NCBI GenBank assembly: GCA_946811695.1
Contig: OX328126.1
Span: forward strand, 7,826,197-7,890,196
DNA length: 64,000 nucleotides
Direction of reading: 5' to 3'
DNA from: Gonocerus acuteangulatus
Taxonomy: Eukaryota > Arthropoda > Insecta > Hemiptera > Coreidae
Shown: positions 37,862 through 49,843 of the stretch, in pieces
How positions within the stretch are numbered: the stretch's first letter is position 1
Layout of the letters: every line of letters begins with the position of its first letter
Translations under genes and position numbers: made by a program
Notes under the pieces: generated by a model
The model's input: only the letters and a program-made list of their open reading frames with translations
Told to the model about the DNA's origin: nothing
The model's database searches: none

Positions 37862-38930
37862 TAGCGTCAGGCCACACACCTCGCGGCTCAAAGTGGCGTG
37901 CGCCTAGTACCACCTCGCAGCTCGAGGAGGCGTGCATCTAAACACCACCTCACGACTTGAGGAGGCGTGCGTCTAAACACCACCTCACGTCTCGAGGAGG
38001 CGCGGGTCTAAACACCACCTCACGGCTCGAGGAGGCGTGCATCTAAACACCACCTCACGTCTCGAGGAGGCGCGGGTCTAAACACCACCTCACGACTTGA
38101 GGAGGCGTGCATCTAAACACCACCTCACGACTTGAGGAGGCGTGCGTCTAAACACCACCTCACGGCTCGAGGAGGCGTGCATCTAAACACCACCTCACGA
38201 CTTGAGGAGGCGTGCGTCTAAACACCACCTCACGTCTCGAGGAGGCGCGGGTCTAAACACCACCTCGCAGCTCGAGGAGGCGTGCATCTAAACACCACCT
38301 CACGACTTGAGGAGGCGTGCGTCTAAACACCACCTCACGTCTCGAGGAGGCGCGGGTCTAAACACCACCTCACGGCTCTAGGAGGCGTGCTTCTAACCAC
38401 CACCTCGCGTCTTGAGGAGGCGTGCGTGTAAACACCACCTCGCGTCTAGAGGAGGCTTGCGTCTAAACACCACCTCTCGGCTCGAGGAGGCGTGCTTATA
38501 AACACCACCTCACTGCTCGAGGAGGCGTGCTTATAAAGACCACCTCACGGCTCGAGGAGGCGTGCTTATAAAGACCACCTCACGACTCGAGGAGGCGAGC
38601 TTATAAACACCGCCTCACTGCTCGAGGAGGCGTGCTCTTATACACCACCTCACGGCTCGAGGAGGCGTGCTTATAAACACCACCTCATTGCTCGAGGAGG
38701 CGTGCTCTTATACACCACCTCACGGCTCGAGGAGGCGTGCTTATAAACACCACCTCATTGCTCGAGGAGGCGTGCTCTTATACAACACCTCACGGCTCGA
38801 GGAGGCGTGCTTATAAACACCACCTCACTCCTCGAGGAGGCCTGCTCTTATACACCACCTCACGGCTCGAGGAGGCGTGCTCTTATACACCACCTCAGGG
38901 CTCAAGGAGGCGTGCTCTTGGTTCTAAGCA
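37862..38930. repeat. GC-rich 35-bp tandem array, about 30 copies
   Basis: Units contain CACCTCACGRCTCGAGGAGG followed by CGTGC. Two subfamilies are ordered along the array: units with CGTCTAAACAC up to about 38470, then units with CTTATAAACAC or CTCTTATACAC. Further right (38930-39060) the repeat decays gradually. CCTC and GAGG inside each unit form a small dyad. Confidence 0.95.
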
Positions 38931-39064
38931 ACTCACGGCACGAGAACTCACGCTTATGATTACCACCTCAAGCCTCGAGAATTCGTGCTTTAAAGCAACA
39001 CTTCACGGTTTGAGCCATCTTTCTTCTAATCACTAATTTGCGACTCAAGCACAGGTGCTTCTAA

Positions 39065-40335
39065 AGTTCATTTTGTAAGTTTGGCTTATTTTTAGTGTGT
39101 GCACTTTAGGACCCCCTATACCATTGAAATCATGTTTATGGATTCGAACCTCCTAACATAAAACATGTCAAAATTTAGTTTTGATAACGCTCATGACCCA
39201 GCCCCGAGACTCTTCACCTTTCTAATTTCCACAATCTCTTCTCGATACTAAATGTTTCATTTTTATCTCTTATCTTGCCAAATATAAGCATTGTAAGGAA
39301 CGCTAAAGTGACGGAATTTCTGATAGTTGGACTATTTTTTTTAAAATTCTGTTTGCTTTTGAATATGCAAAGTATTGTGAGAGCATTGAAAATCTTGAAT
39401 ATTTCTTCAATGTTAATGTCAGCAGAAGAAAGAGTCTCTATCATTTAGGAGGTATTTTTTTTTAAAAAACACAAATGATTCATTCAAATAAATTATCATG
39501 TAAATGTTAATTTCCATTAGATCAATGGCTTTCCAGAAGACCATTCCATACTGACATTCAAATTTAAATTCCTTTTGCAGCACAGCTTTTGCCAGCATAA
39601 TTCGTTTCTCCGGTAGTGAGCAAGATGGTTTTCAAATGGGGTAATCGGTATTCAACGTTTGAGAAACTCAATAATTCATACAAGAATAAATTACCAAGTT
39701 CAAGATGAACTCCCATTTTCAAATTTTCTGAAACTACTGCCTAATTTTACTTGAAAGCATGACAGATTCCGAAGCCAAACAACTAAATATTGAAATTAGA
39801 GAAGCCATTTTTTTGCATTTACATAAAATTTCGAAAGTGGCGAAAAGCGCTTGATGTTCATAAAAGGTAAAACATGAGCTGTTTTTATTCTGAGCTTTAT
39901 TTCTAAGTTAGGTCAATAGAAATAACTTTTTGCATCATGTTTATTAGTTTCCTTTTGCGGCTTATATAGATAGTCAAAAACGTTTTGTTTATTTTATATT
40001 CTAGGTGTTTCTTTAAGTTGATTTCCAATCCTGTTAGTGTGTTGGACGGTAAAACCAGAAAAGAAGCTGTAAGGATTTGTATTTACTGTAATGTTTAGTG
40101 AACCATTCCGATTCCATTGTGCATTGCTCTTCCAAGCGAGACTCCCCATTTTCCAGGAACTTCCTCTTTCAAGGTAGAAGTACTGGTCGGAATTCTATCC
40201 GGTAGATAACTTGGACAATAATGTTGTACAGGTATCTAGACTTTCTAATGTGAATTTTTCTTTATTATTTTTTCTACGTAGGTGCGAAAAAAGGAAAAGC
40301 CAATTTTGTACGTACAACGGAAATTAAGCCATTAA
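39065..40335. other. Unclassified intron sequence
   Basis: No ORF beyond 80 codons, tandem repeat or terminal inverted repeat was recognised. Confidence 0.4.
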
Positions 40336-40342
40336 ATTCCAA

Positions 40343-40765
40343 ATGGACACAGTTACCTATGGTAGCGAGGTATGGACCCTAACTTCAGAGTCTATGCGTC
40401 TGCTGAGAGTTTGGGAGCGGAAGGTTCTGCGGCGGATTTATGGGCCTGTGAAGATCGGTGAGCAGGGGAGGGTCAGGAGCAACCAAGAGCTGCGGGATCT
40501 TTATGTAGAGCAGGACATAGTGGCACACATAAAGACGGCGTGGTCATGTTGAAAGGATGGGACTTACGCGAATTTTTCGGATAGGTACTCCTGCACGGCA
40601 AGCCTGGAGGAGGACGGAGGCGAGGGAAGCCCAGTCTTCGCTGGCTAGATGATGTGTACAGAGACCTGAAGGATCTAGGGATTAGACATTGGAGGAGATT
40701 TGCTGCCGACCGGGGAGAATGGAAGAAGCTGCTAGCAGAAGCCATGGCCCTTCATAGACTTTAGC
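40343..40765 (+). pseudogene. Non-LTR element ORF C-terminus (endonuclease-RT type)
   Basis: It reads TYGSEVWTLTSESMRLLRVW, then ERKVLRRIYGPV and NQELRDLYVEQDIVAHIKTA. After a frameshift near 40548 it continues GHVERMG, LRWLDDVYRDLKDLGIRHWR and ends AEAMALHRL. This is the C-terminal region of RTE-like or related endonuclease-RT proteins, the same type as at 52981-56991. Confidence 0.8.
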
Positions 40766-41231
40766 GGTCACCAGTATGTAAGTAAGTAAATTCCAAATGG
40801 AGGAGGTTTCGGTTCAATATCCACCACATTGTCAAAAAATAAAAAATCCCGGGGTAACTGTTAACTGGAAGAAATGAGAAAATACCTCGAAGTTGGCTCC
40901 CAACGTTACCTTGTCCGGATGGAAGATTTGATAAGGACTCTGACCCACAGGGGGATAGCAAACCAGGGTATATTCGGGCTGAATTAACCTGACTCCTGGA
41001 AGACTTGACAAGAAAGTGGTACCAGATATTTCTAGAAAATGGCATATATATCCCATTTATGTTTCTTGGTATTGTATTGGACGGGTTATTGATAAGAACA
41101 GGACGAGAAATGGCCGAAGGTTGGTTTTTGACTCGCAATGGCAACCACTAGGATCGACATGATGGGGAAAGTGAACTTCTTAAAACAAAAGTGACCAAGT
41201 TTGGCCATAAGAGGTTTATGGATGCACTCAC

Positions 41232-41490
41232 CGCTCTTCCAGCTTCATTGTTGTGAAGGCTGACCCTGGAGAGAATATCGCCATTGTTGGACTCCCTCAC
41301 GTCCAAGAACTCCCTGGAGAAGGCCAGTCCCGTCTGGATGTTGTGAGAGCATCCTCCCCACTTCCAGCCGGCGCCTCCAGCACCTCGTTCTGGACCGCAA
41401 CCACACTCAAGCACTCGTCCTGAGGCGCATGCTCTGGCCACCCGCTCAGCTACGCCGGCCGCGGTGATCGCATGCGCGAACGCACTTTCC
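41232..41490 (-). CDS. Wnt10: Wnt10, internal coding exon
   Basis: This exon encodes 86 complete codons plus one base that finishes a split codon (acceptor phase 1). It starts after the acceptor GGTTTCAG and stops at the donor GCG|GTGAGT. The product begins ESAFAHAITAAGVAERVARAC, the conserved Wnt helix motif that normally follows an Arg, consistent with the split codon. WKWGGCSHNI, FSREFLDVRE and LHNNEAGRA follow. Joining to the exon at 15780 gives HNNEAGRA then MVAQKMEVRCKCHG without a frame change, as expected for a Wnt. The stretch between GCG and WKWGG is short and Gly/Ala-rich. The preceding exon was not found between 41491 and 64000, so the 5' half of the gene is probably outside the window. 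Confidence 0.93.
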
Positions 41491-41579
41491 CTGAAACCTT
41501 AACAAGTCAGTTTAATCATTATAGATAATAGTAAGCTTAATCATAGCAAATATCTGTCAATATGATATATATAGGTTCC

Positions 41580-42460
41580 AAGAAGGAAAGTGTTAAAACT
41601 AGTTATATCTCCAACATGTGCGACAGTAAACCTTGGCGTACAGTAAGCATGTAGGTTTCTAGAATATGCAACAAAGCCAGCTCGGTCGGCGACATCTAAC
41701 AAAGATTTCAACGCACTCACAAAATTACATGTTGTCACTTTAGCTTTCATATCACCAACATATGAGGCTTCCAACGTGGCTTACGGTAGCATGTAGGTTT
41801 CTAGAATTGGCACAAAGCGCTGGCTTGTGGTCTGATACTAACCTAAAAGATATCAACGCACCCATAAAGTTCCGCGTTGTCACTTCAGCGTTCATATCGC
41901 CAACATGTGTGACTGCCAACGTCGGGGTATGTTAATCAAGTAGGATTCTAGAATCTAAACCAAAAACATTACGGTCGGTGTCTTCTAACAAGAAAGACCG
42001 TAGAATATGTCGGGGTCATCTAACATAAAAGACTTCAACTTAATCCCAAAATTACTTGTTTTCGGTGACAACATGTCACTTTAGCCTCATATCATCAATA
42101 TGTGAGGTTGCCAACTTTGGGCGCACCCATAAAGTTCCACGTTTTAACTTCAGCGTTTATATAAAAAACATGCGTGACTGCCAATGTCGGGGTATGTTAA
42201 GAAACTAGGATTCTAGAATCTAAACCAGAACCATCACGATTGGTGTCTTCTAATACAAAAGATTTCAACGCACCCACGCAATTCCGATAGCTGTTACCTT
42301 TCCTTTCTTATCACCAATATTGGGGTGTTTGTTTCTGGAATTTAAACCCAATCCATCACGCACGGTTTCTCCTAATTAAAATTTTTCAACGCACCCACAT
42401 TTCCGCTTACGCGTTCATATCACCAACAAGTATTCCTGCCAACATTGTTGCACGGAGAGT
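41580..42460. repeat. Degenerate tandem repeat of about 145 bp upstream of a Wnt10 exon
   Basis: CATATCACCAACATATGAGG-like blocks recur near 41748, 41893, 42090, 42307 and 42413, each paired with TAGGTTTCTAGAAT-like and CAACGCACCCA-like blocks. Divergence is high and unit length varies, so the array is old. Confidence 0.65.
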
Positions 42461-43060
42461 AAGCCCTAAGGCGCTGCAAGATACTTAAACACATCTGTCT
42501 AAATCCTGTTCTCACCTCAGGGTACAATCTATACCCGAAGCAGTGCAAATGGTTGTGTTGGCGTAAGGTAACATTAACCGCGGTGGGTCGGCGCCTCGGC
42601 CGAGAGAGGTGGCGTCCTTGCAGCCTTCCATTAGGGTCTAATGACAGCTATTTAGGAAAGGACTTTATCAATTACACACAGCTCCGGTCCCAACTCCTGC
42701 TCCCTGGGTTTAACCTCTGTGTCTATAATTTATCTCTTTCAAGACAATCATTAAATTCCCTTTTATAGTCTCCGGATCTAATAATCCCACAGCTAAATCA
42801 ATCTAGCAGCAGTTCTAGATGACTAAGTAAGAACTCATCGACATGTAAGTATCGGCTACCACCGAGAAGAATGTAAAAAAAAAAAACTGTAATTCTGTAA
42901 ATTAAAACTGTAAAGAAATATGTAATTTGTTCTTTAAACATCAATCATCGTCGATTTGTTAAAGCTTCGTGACGGCCATTAGGGTTTTTTTCAACCTCCC
43001 AATAGGAAACAAAACTGGCATATCACGTCGACCCCCAACTCAATCAAATTCATCATGAAG
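42461..43060. other. Unclassified intron sequence
   Basis: A GC-richer patch at 42550-42640 was translated on the minus strand in search of an earlier Wnt10 exon; no Wnt motif was found. The rest is AT-rich. Confidence 0.4.
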
Positions 43061-43063
43061 ATT

Positions 43064-43290
43064 AGATAGTTAGCCGTCGAGGTGAAGTAAAGATGGAATG
43101 GTTGGGATTCGGCTAAAGAAACCTCAATACGATTTTTGTTAAAAAAAATCTATATTTAGGACGTTATTTCTGTTTTTCTTGTCATTTTAGCTGACGAAGG
43201 CTACCAATGAGTAGCCAAATATAGATTTTTTAAACAAAAATCGTATTGAAGTTTCTTTAGCAGAATCCCAACCATTCCATCTTTACTTAA
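43064..43290. mobile_element. Family B palindromic element, internally deleted
   Basis: Ends AGTAAAGATGGAATGGTTGG and complement match 12358-13204. Only one arm keeps the CTGACGAAGGCTACC motif, and there GAAACGTCC has been deleted, so the ribozyme is dead. Confidence 0.6.
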
Positions 43291-43459
43291 ATCAAATTCA
43301 ATTATATTTATTTATTTTGGTATTCAATTCTATTTCTTACTATAATAGTCTACTGTTTAAAGATTAATACAAATTAATAACTTCAAGAAATAAGAAGAAG
43401 AATAAATGGAGAAGAACAATTTTATCAGCCGGTATCAGGCGGGATTTAGAAGGAATCAC

Positions 43460-43720
43460 TCTACCCAAGACAAATAAGCGCTTATGGAGCACCCAGCTGT
43501 AGCTCCGTGGATTCTCCTAGATATGAATATTCACCTCTCACTGACTCAATTTAGTAAAAACGAAACCTCCTCCTCAGTATTTAAGGCAATGATTAAAGAA
43601 TGAGCAGAAACCTTTTTAAATGATCTAATTGTTTTCACAGATGGCTAAAAAGAAACCATATCAACTGGATGTGGTATTTTCATTGACAGCGACGGAAATC
43701 TCGTGTTAATGTGTTGAAAT
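43460..43720 (+). pseudogene. LINE RNase H N-terminal fragment
   Basis: The frame reads APWILLDMNIHLSLTQFSKN and, after an in-frame stop, NDLIVFTDG then a stop and STGCGIFIDSDGNLV. The FTDG motif with the first catalytic Asp is the start of the RNase H domain in these LINEs. It is cut at about 43720 by a fragment of element D. Confidence 0.6.
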
Positions 43721-44519
43721 TTGGAGTTAAGGAAGTAGTCGAAGAAACATATTTTATTAGTAGACATGAATAGTTTTCGGATCTTTTTAAGTTTTCGTAA
43801 ATATTTCGAAAACGGTTAGTAATTCGTGGTAAGTGGAAGGTAATCATTCGGATGCTTACAAAATTCTCTGCGAAAAAGGTTCTGATGGGGCTATATAAAT
43901 CGGAGAAATAACTGCTTAAAACTTTAAAAGTGTTTGTTTTGCTCTATTGAACGATGTTTCGTGTTTGTTTAACTCACTTTTTAATTGATTGTTTTTTTTG
44001 TTTTAAACTGCATTTATGAAAGTTAGTATTTTAGTAAAAGAAGGCAAGAAAATGAAAAACTGAAATGAAAAAATCGTTTAGAGCCTTCTGCTCAAATTCA
44101 GGAACATAAATATGCTTTAGGTCCAACCGACAAACCTATGAAATCGCATTGGCTCAAGCACGGTGGCTATGTTTGTACATGGTCACCGCGCATGCGCGAA
44201 CGTCAGCGGACACTTTTTTGTAATAATTATCAACAAAAATTTTTATCAGTTTAGTCATTGCTAAAGAATATTTATGCTAAAAATGAAAAATGCAAGAGAA
44301 GTTTCCTAGAGCGAACATTGAGATGGCGGGCGAGTAATTTCCGCATAGGACACTGTCAGTTTCCGGTTTTGGCGCCTTAATCTTCCTTCTCTTCAAGATT
44401 TAATTTATACTAATAACGAAAGATCAAACGCTACCAATAACCGCTTCTACTCCTTTGCTAATAGCACTAGGGATTAGAACGGAACCGCGCTAAGATGATG
44501 CAGCTCATGCGAGTCTGAC
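43720..44519 (+). mobile_element. HINE element D, 5'-truncated
   Basis: Body motifs TTTGGAGTTAAGGAAG and GGAGAAATAACTGCTTAAAA lead to the 3' part GGAACCGCGCTAAGATGATG and the end GTCTGAC. A segment at 44079-44290 matches 8165-8340. Confidence 0.6.
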
Positions 44520-44774
44520 TTTTTAAAAATATTGGTATTAATTGTTCTAATTTGGGCTATTACTCTATAAAATGGAAATTTTAGTTTCATGTTTAGGTAA
44601 GCTGGTGTTTTCTGGTTGGGATTAATAATATACATCGGACAAAAGGAAGAGAAAGTGCAAAATTTCCATCTTGTTCCAATAAAAAGGTTTGATATTTTTC
44701 ATTTTTGAACTAAATAAAATTATCGCCTGTATTCTACAAAGAGAATAAGATATTGGTCTTGTATCCTCCTGCTC

Positions 44775-45060
44775 GATAAAACGTCATACAAGACGCCTCG
44801 TGTTAGCCGAGATCGTGACGTCTTACAAAAGGAGAATATCCTCGAAGCAGCAATGTACATAACAAACTCTCTGAATGTCTGTACAAGACACGAGTCCGTA
44901 ACAACTCCTACAAGGCTAAGAGTGGTGTCATTTCAATTCAGGAAGTGTCGTTGCTAGTTTTTTCTGCGGGCCCTCGCTGTCCTCTGCTATGCTAGATTAG
45001 CAGGGGGATAAGAACTCTGAAGAAGTCGGCAAGACAAAAACTCGAAACATCACCCTAACA
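44775..45060 (+). other. Possible Penelope-type 3' relic
   Basis: A frame of about 70 residues reads VLQKENILEAAMYITNSLNV before a stop. It is followed by CTGAAGAAGTCGG and CTCGAAACATC, a decayed version of the ribozyme-like motif of family C. Coding status is unsure. Confidence 0.3.
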
Positions 45061-45281
45061 CTTGCTAGAACACTTTTTTTTTAGTTTTACCTTATAAATT
45101 TTACTTTCTTTAGACTGTAGTTGTTTTTTTTTTCGTTTTTTTTTTGTTGACAAGTACTGCTCCTCTGTCTGGAAACTAAATTTATCTACATCGAGTATTT
45201 TGTTCAGTATCTTCTATCGATTTTTTTATTTATAACAGAATAATAAAATGACCGTTAACCATATAAGTCCAACAGTTACAA

Positions 45282-45993
45282 GCAACTATCCAGTCGTACT
45301 ACACGCCGCTTTACTGGCTTCGGACAGAACTGCATAACAATCTGTAATGACTCACTTAGTTACAATACTAGCAACTATCCAGTCGTACTACACGCCGCTT
45401 TACTGGCTTCGGACAGAACTGCATAACAATCTGTAATGACTCACTTAGTTACAATACTAGCAACTATCCAGTCGTACTACACGCCGCTTTACTGGCTTCG
45501 GACAGAACTGCATAACAATCTGTAATGACTCACTTAGTTACAATACTAGCAACTATCCAGTCGTACTACACGCCGCTTTACTGGCTTCGGACAGAACTGC
45601 ATAACAATCTGTAATGACTCACTTAGTTACAATACTAGCAACTATCCAGTCGTACTACACGCCGCTTTACTGGCTTCGGACAGAACTGCATAACAATCTG
45701 TAATGACTCACTTAGTTACAATACTAGCAACTATCCAGTCGTACTACACGCTGCTTTACTGGCTTCGGACAGAACTGCATAACAATCTGTAATGACTCAC
45801 TTAGTTACAATACTAGCAACTATCCAGTCGTACTACACGCCGCTTTACTGGCTTCGGACAGAACTGCATAACAATCTGTAATGACTCACTTAGTTACAAT
45901 ACTAGCAACTATCCAGTCGTACTACACGCCGCTTTACTGGCTTCGGACAGAACTGCATAACAATCTGTAATGACTCACTTAGTTACAATACTA
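45282..45993. repeat. 89-bp satellite, 8 nearly identical copies
   Basis: Units start GCAACTATCCAGTCGTACTA at 45282, 45371, 45460, 45549, 45638, 45727, 45816 and 45905. The only difference noticed is CGCTGC for CGCCGC in unit 6. A ninth copy is cut after about 8 bases. The low divergence implies recent expansion. Confidence 0.97.
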
Positions 45994-47266
45994 GCAACTA
46001 CAGCACACTTAAACATTAGATCACATTTATTGAATAAACTTACAAAACTTTGGCACGGAATGCGAAATTTATACATCAGTTTTTCCTGCCTTATTAATGA
46101 GAAAAAAAGGCCGATTCGCAGGAACTGCTTCATCTTAGCGCGGTTACTTACATCTCGAAGAAATGGAATAGATTAGCATCACAAATCACAGGAAACTGAC
46201 AGTAGCCAACATACACAGAAGCGGATAATTCTTAATCTGTATAAGTCAATACAATTATGCACTGAAAACTTACTTACTCTTTGACTACTGCTGAGAAGGC
46301 TCTATTCTAAACAACCAAAAATTCCTTGTCATTTTAAGTATCTTGTTTTACTAGCAAATTCGTTTTACTGTTATAATCAACTGTAAATATGTACTTCGTG
46401 GCGAATAAAATTCCATTCTGTCGAGGGTTAAATCTTTCTATAAAATAAGAAATAACGATAACTTCAGTTGGAGGCTATGAGGAAGGTTATATAGATAGGA
46501 GAATTCAAAACAAAGTACGCATACGTCATCATGATTAGCCACAGTCATCTTGATTACCACAGCCACTCCAAACTTATTACTAATCCTTTGACCGTTTCTT
46601 AGCTTATATTACTACAATACTAATTTTACTTATAAATGCAATTTAAAACGAGAAACAACCAATTAAAAAGTGAGATAAACAAAAAGAAAAACCCTTTCAA
46701 AACAACAAAACAAAGACTTTTTAAGTTTTATGCGCTTATATCTCTGATTTACATTGCCCCATCGAATATTGCTTCAGAACCTTTTTTGTAGAGAATTTCG
46801 TAAGCATTCGAATGGTCACCTTCCACTTACCACGATTTCCCAACCGTTATCGAGATATTTACAAAAAATGTATGAAGATCCGAAAACTTTTCATGTCTAT
46901 TAATAAAATAATTTTTTTCGCATACTTCCTTAACTCCAAATATAACCTAAATTTGAAAATCTTAATTGGGATTAATTTCCAAGATGTAGAAAATATTTCA
47001 AATGAATCCCGCGATTCTAAGTACTCACAAAAAAATAATGACTTACAAAAACATTGATTCCACTTTTCTCAGAAACGATTACAGATATCGACTTAAAAAT
47101 GGTTTCATTCGTTTTCCTATGTTAAGAAACATATAAAACAAGTACCTGGAAGCATATAAAATCAAAAAAAGTCCGACTCGCAGGAACTGCCTCATCTTAG
47201 CGCGGTTCCGTTCTTATCCCTAGTCTAATTTCGAAAGATTAAAATAGAAGCAGTTATTATTTTGTT

Positions 47267-47436
47267 GAGAGGAGATCGTTGACCGTTGATGATGCAAGGT
47301 AGGGATTGTCCGGGTTAGGTCACTGCTACTTAATAATACATACCCCATATGTGTAGGTATGTGGGCATATATATGTACATATGTGTGCGTGTATATGTGT
47401 ATGTGTATATGCATATATATAAATATATATATATTA

Positions 47437-47482
<46 letters not shown>

Positions 47483-47635
47483 CATAGATATGTGCATATA
47501 TTAGTGTTAAATATGTCCTACTTGTATTTACAGCCCTGATGAAGGCTTGAAGTTCAAGCCGAAACGTCGGCACAATAAAACCATTTTTACGATAAAATGT
47601 AGTTTTATTAAGTAGCAGTGACCGAACCCTGACAG
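47267..47635 (+). mobile_element. Penelope-type element A3
   Basis: It starts GAGAGGAGATCGTTGACCGT as in A1 and ends in the inverted GCAGTGACCGAACCCTGACAG. It carries (AT)n and one ribozyme. The flanks resemble a diverged target duplication. Confidence 0.65.
47533..47571 (+). ncRNA. Hammerhead ribozyme, family A, copy in A3
   Basis: GCC, CTGATGA, 8-bp stem II, GAAACGTC, GGC: identical in the core to the copies in A1. Confidence 0.75.
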
Positions 47636-48832
47636 TTATATTTTGGTTCCACCAGTCTTGAAAGGTAGGATTTACAATCTGACCTGGAAGGGTCGGCAAC
47701 ACAAGAAACCGTCCCGCTAGTTGCAAGGTCTTGGAATCTTGGAAATCTATATTTCTAACAATAAATTGTTTTTGTTATTTTACTTAACCTGTTTTATTTT
47801 CGAATACATTATCCAACTATAAGCAATTAAAAAATAACAAGGAATAAAATACAGGCGAAAAGAACACTTTGAATAAGCGAAATCAATTACTTTAAAGCTT
47901 TAAGCTCTTATTTCTCCGATTGACATCGCCTAATCAAAACTTTCATTAGAACCTTTTATGTAGAGCATTTAATAAGCTTTCTAATGGTATTCTTCCGTTT
48001 ACCAAAATTCTCAACAGTTTTCGAGATATTAAAGAAAGTTCCCAAAATTTATATTATTTCTAGCAACAGAAAATTGGCCTCATTTTTCATATCCTGTTTT
48101 ACACACAAAATTTTCGCAACATAAGAAATTACAAAACTAAAAAGCAATAAAAAACGAAGGGAAAGAGACAAAAATTACAACAAGAACGACAAAAACCCGT
48201 TCATAAGAACAAAACAGACGTATTTGAAGTTTTAAGCACTTATTTCTCCGATTGACATAACCTAATCAAAAATAGTTTTAGAATCTTTTTTGTAGAGAAT
48301 TTAGTAAGCTTTCAAATAGTTTCTATCCACTTACCACGATTTCCCAACCGTGTTCGAGATATTAATGAAAGTATACGAACTTCCCAAAACTTTTCATGTC
48401 TGTTCATAAAATATTTTATTCTAACCCTTCCTTAACTCCAAACGTAACAAAACTTTCAACATATTAGTTTTAATGAAAGTAGAACATGCAGATAAAGTTT
48501 CAACTGAATCCCATGATTCTAAGTACCCAAACCAAAAACGGTATTCAAAAAATATTTTTCCAATTTTCTCAAAAACGGTTAAAGCTATCGCCTTGAAAAT
48601 GGTTTCATTCGTTTTCCTAGCCCAGGAATCATATAAAACGAGTACTTAGAAGCTTATGAACTCAAAAACGTAAGCGTTACGATTTTTTTTGCGCGAATTT
48701 CGCCCCAAACGCCATCTTCCGGTAGGCGGATTTCGCTGGTTAACGAACTTGACCTTTCAAATTGGACGACGGATTTTTGTACCAAATTTCATCAAAATCG
48801 GACCATTCGTCTTCGAGCTAGAGAGCGAACAG

Positions 48833-48871
<39 letters not shown>

Positions 48872-48876
48872 TATAC

Positions 48877-48910
<34 letters not shown>

Positions 48911-49226
48911 ATATATACAAATTTGAACCACCATCATTTTCGGTCTCTAGGGGTTCTGAAACGCAAAATTTTCTAGTCGGCACTTCCGGATTGTTTCATT
49001 GTATCAACCTTATAAGCGGGGTTCCTCCCTATGGGGGAGGGAGGAACCGCGCTAAAACGTAAGGGTTACGATTTTTTTCCCCGCGAATTTCGCCCCAAAA
49101 ACTATCTTTCAGTGGGCGGATTCTGCTGGTTAACGAACTTGACCTTTCAAATTAGACGACAGATTTTTGTATAACATTTCATCAAAATCGGACCATTTTT
49201 GAGGCCACCAGAGAGCGAACAGACAA

Positions 49227-49275
<49 letters not shown>

Positions 49276-49361
49276 AATTTGTACCACCTATATTTTCGTG
49301 ATCTATGGGGTCTGAAACGTGAAAGTTTCTTCTGGATTGCGTCATGAGGTCAACCTCATAA

Positions 49362-49602
49362 GTGGGTTCTCCCTATGGAGGTAAGGAGGAACCGCGCTAA
49401 CAACCTCATAAGCGGGTTCTCCCTATGGAGATGGGAGTAACCGCTTATGAGGTTGACCTCATAAGCGGGTTCTCCCTATGGAGATGGGAGTGACCGCTTA
49501 TGAGGTTGACCTCATAAGCGGGTTCTCCCTATGGAGATTGGAGTAACCGCGCTAACAACCTCATAAGCGGGTTCTCCCTATGGAGATGGGAGGAACCGCG
49601 CT
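49362..49602 (-). repeat. Five tandem copies of the HINE D terminus
   Basis: The block AACCTCATAAGCGGGTTCTC plus CCTATGGAG and a GAGGAACCGCGCTAA-type end is present five times. Some ends are intact (CCGCGCTAAC), others read ACCGCTTATGAGG and run into the next copy. Each copy can fold into the terminal hairpin. Confidence 0.85.
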
Positions 49603-49843
49603 AAAAAAGAATACTTTTTGTTACTTTTTCATAATTACATCATTTACTTATTTCATGTGTTCTGCCTCATTGCGAATCAACACAAAGAACAGCATCCTCT
49701 GAACCATTCATTCTAGGAAATCAGCATAGCTAATGTAATTGTTTATAATGTTAACTGTAAAAGACTTTGTGTTCTCCGTTAAATTGTACCTAGTATCTAT
49801 GGAAGTATAATGTTATTTTTAAGTCAACTGTGCTCATAAATTA

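Larger units (their letters stand above)
47171..49053 (-). mobile_element. HINE element D, inner copy
   Basis: It runs from GTCCGACTCGCAGGAACTGC to GGAACCGCGCT and lies in the A run of the outer D. A Penelope-type element (47267-47635) is inserted near its left end, between TTATTATTTTGTT and TTATATTTTGGTT. (AT)n lies at 48839-48917. Confidence 0.75.
46109..49602 (-). mobile_element. HINE element D, outer copy interrupted by another D
   Basis: The element runs 46109-47170 and resumes at 49054 with CGTAAGGGTTACGATTTTTT, which normally follows CTCAAAAA in D (seen intact at 48662 and 59971). The inner D is at 47171-49053. (AT)n of the outer copy lies at 49230-49274. The terminus is multiplied (49362-49602). 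Confidence 0.7.

Noticed and set aside
40761..41144. Minus-strand ORF of 127 codons just 3' of the internal Wnt10 exon
   Set aside because: No recognisable motif, no splice context, and length is compatible with chance in less AT-rich DNA.
42541..42640. Upstream Wnt10 exon in a GC-richer patch
   Set aside because: Minus-strand translation gives early stops and no Wnt motif.
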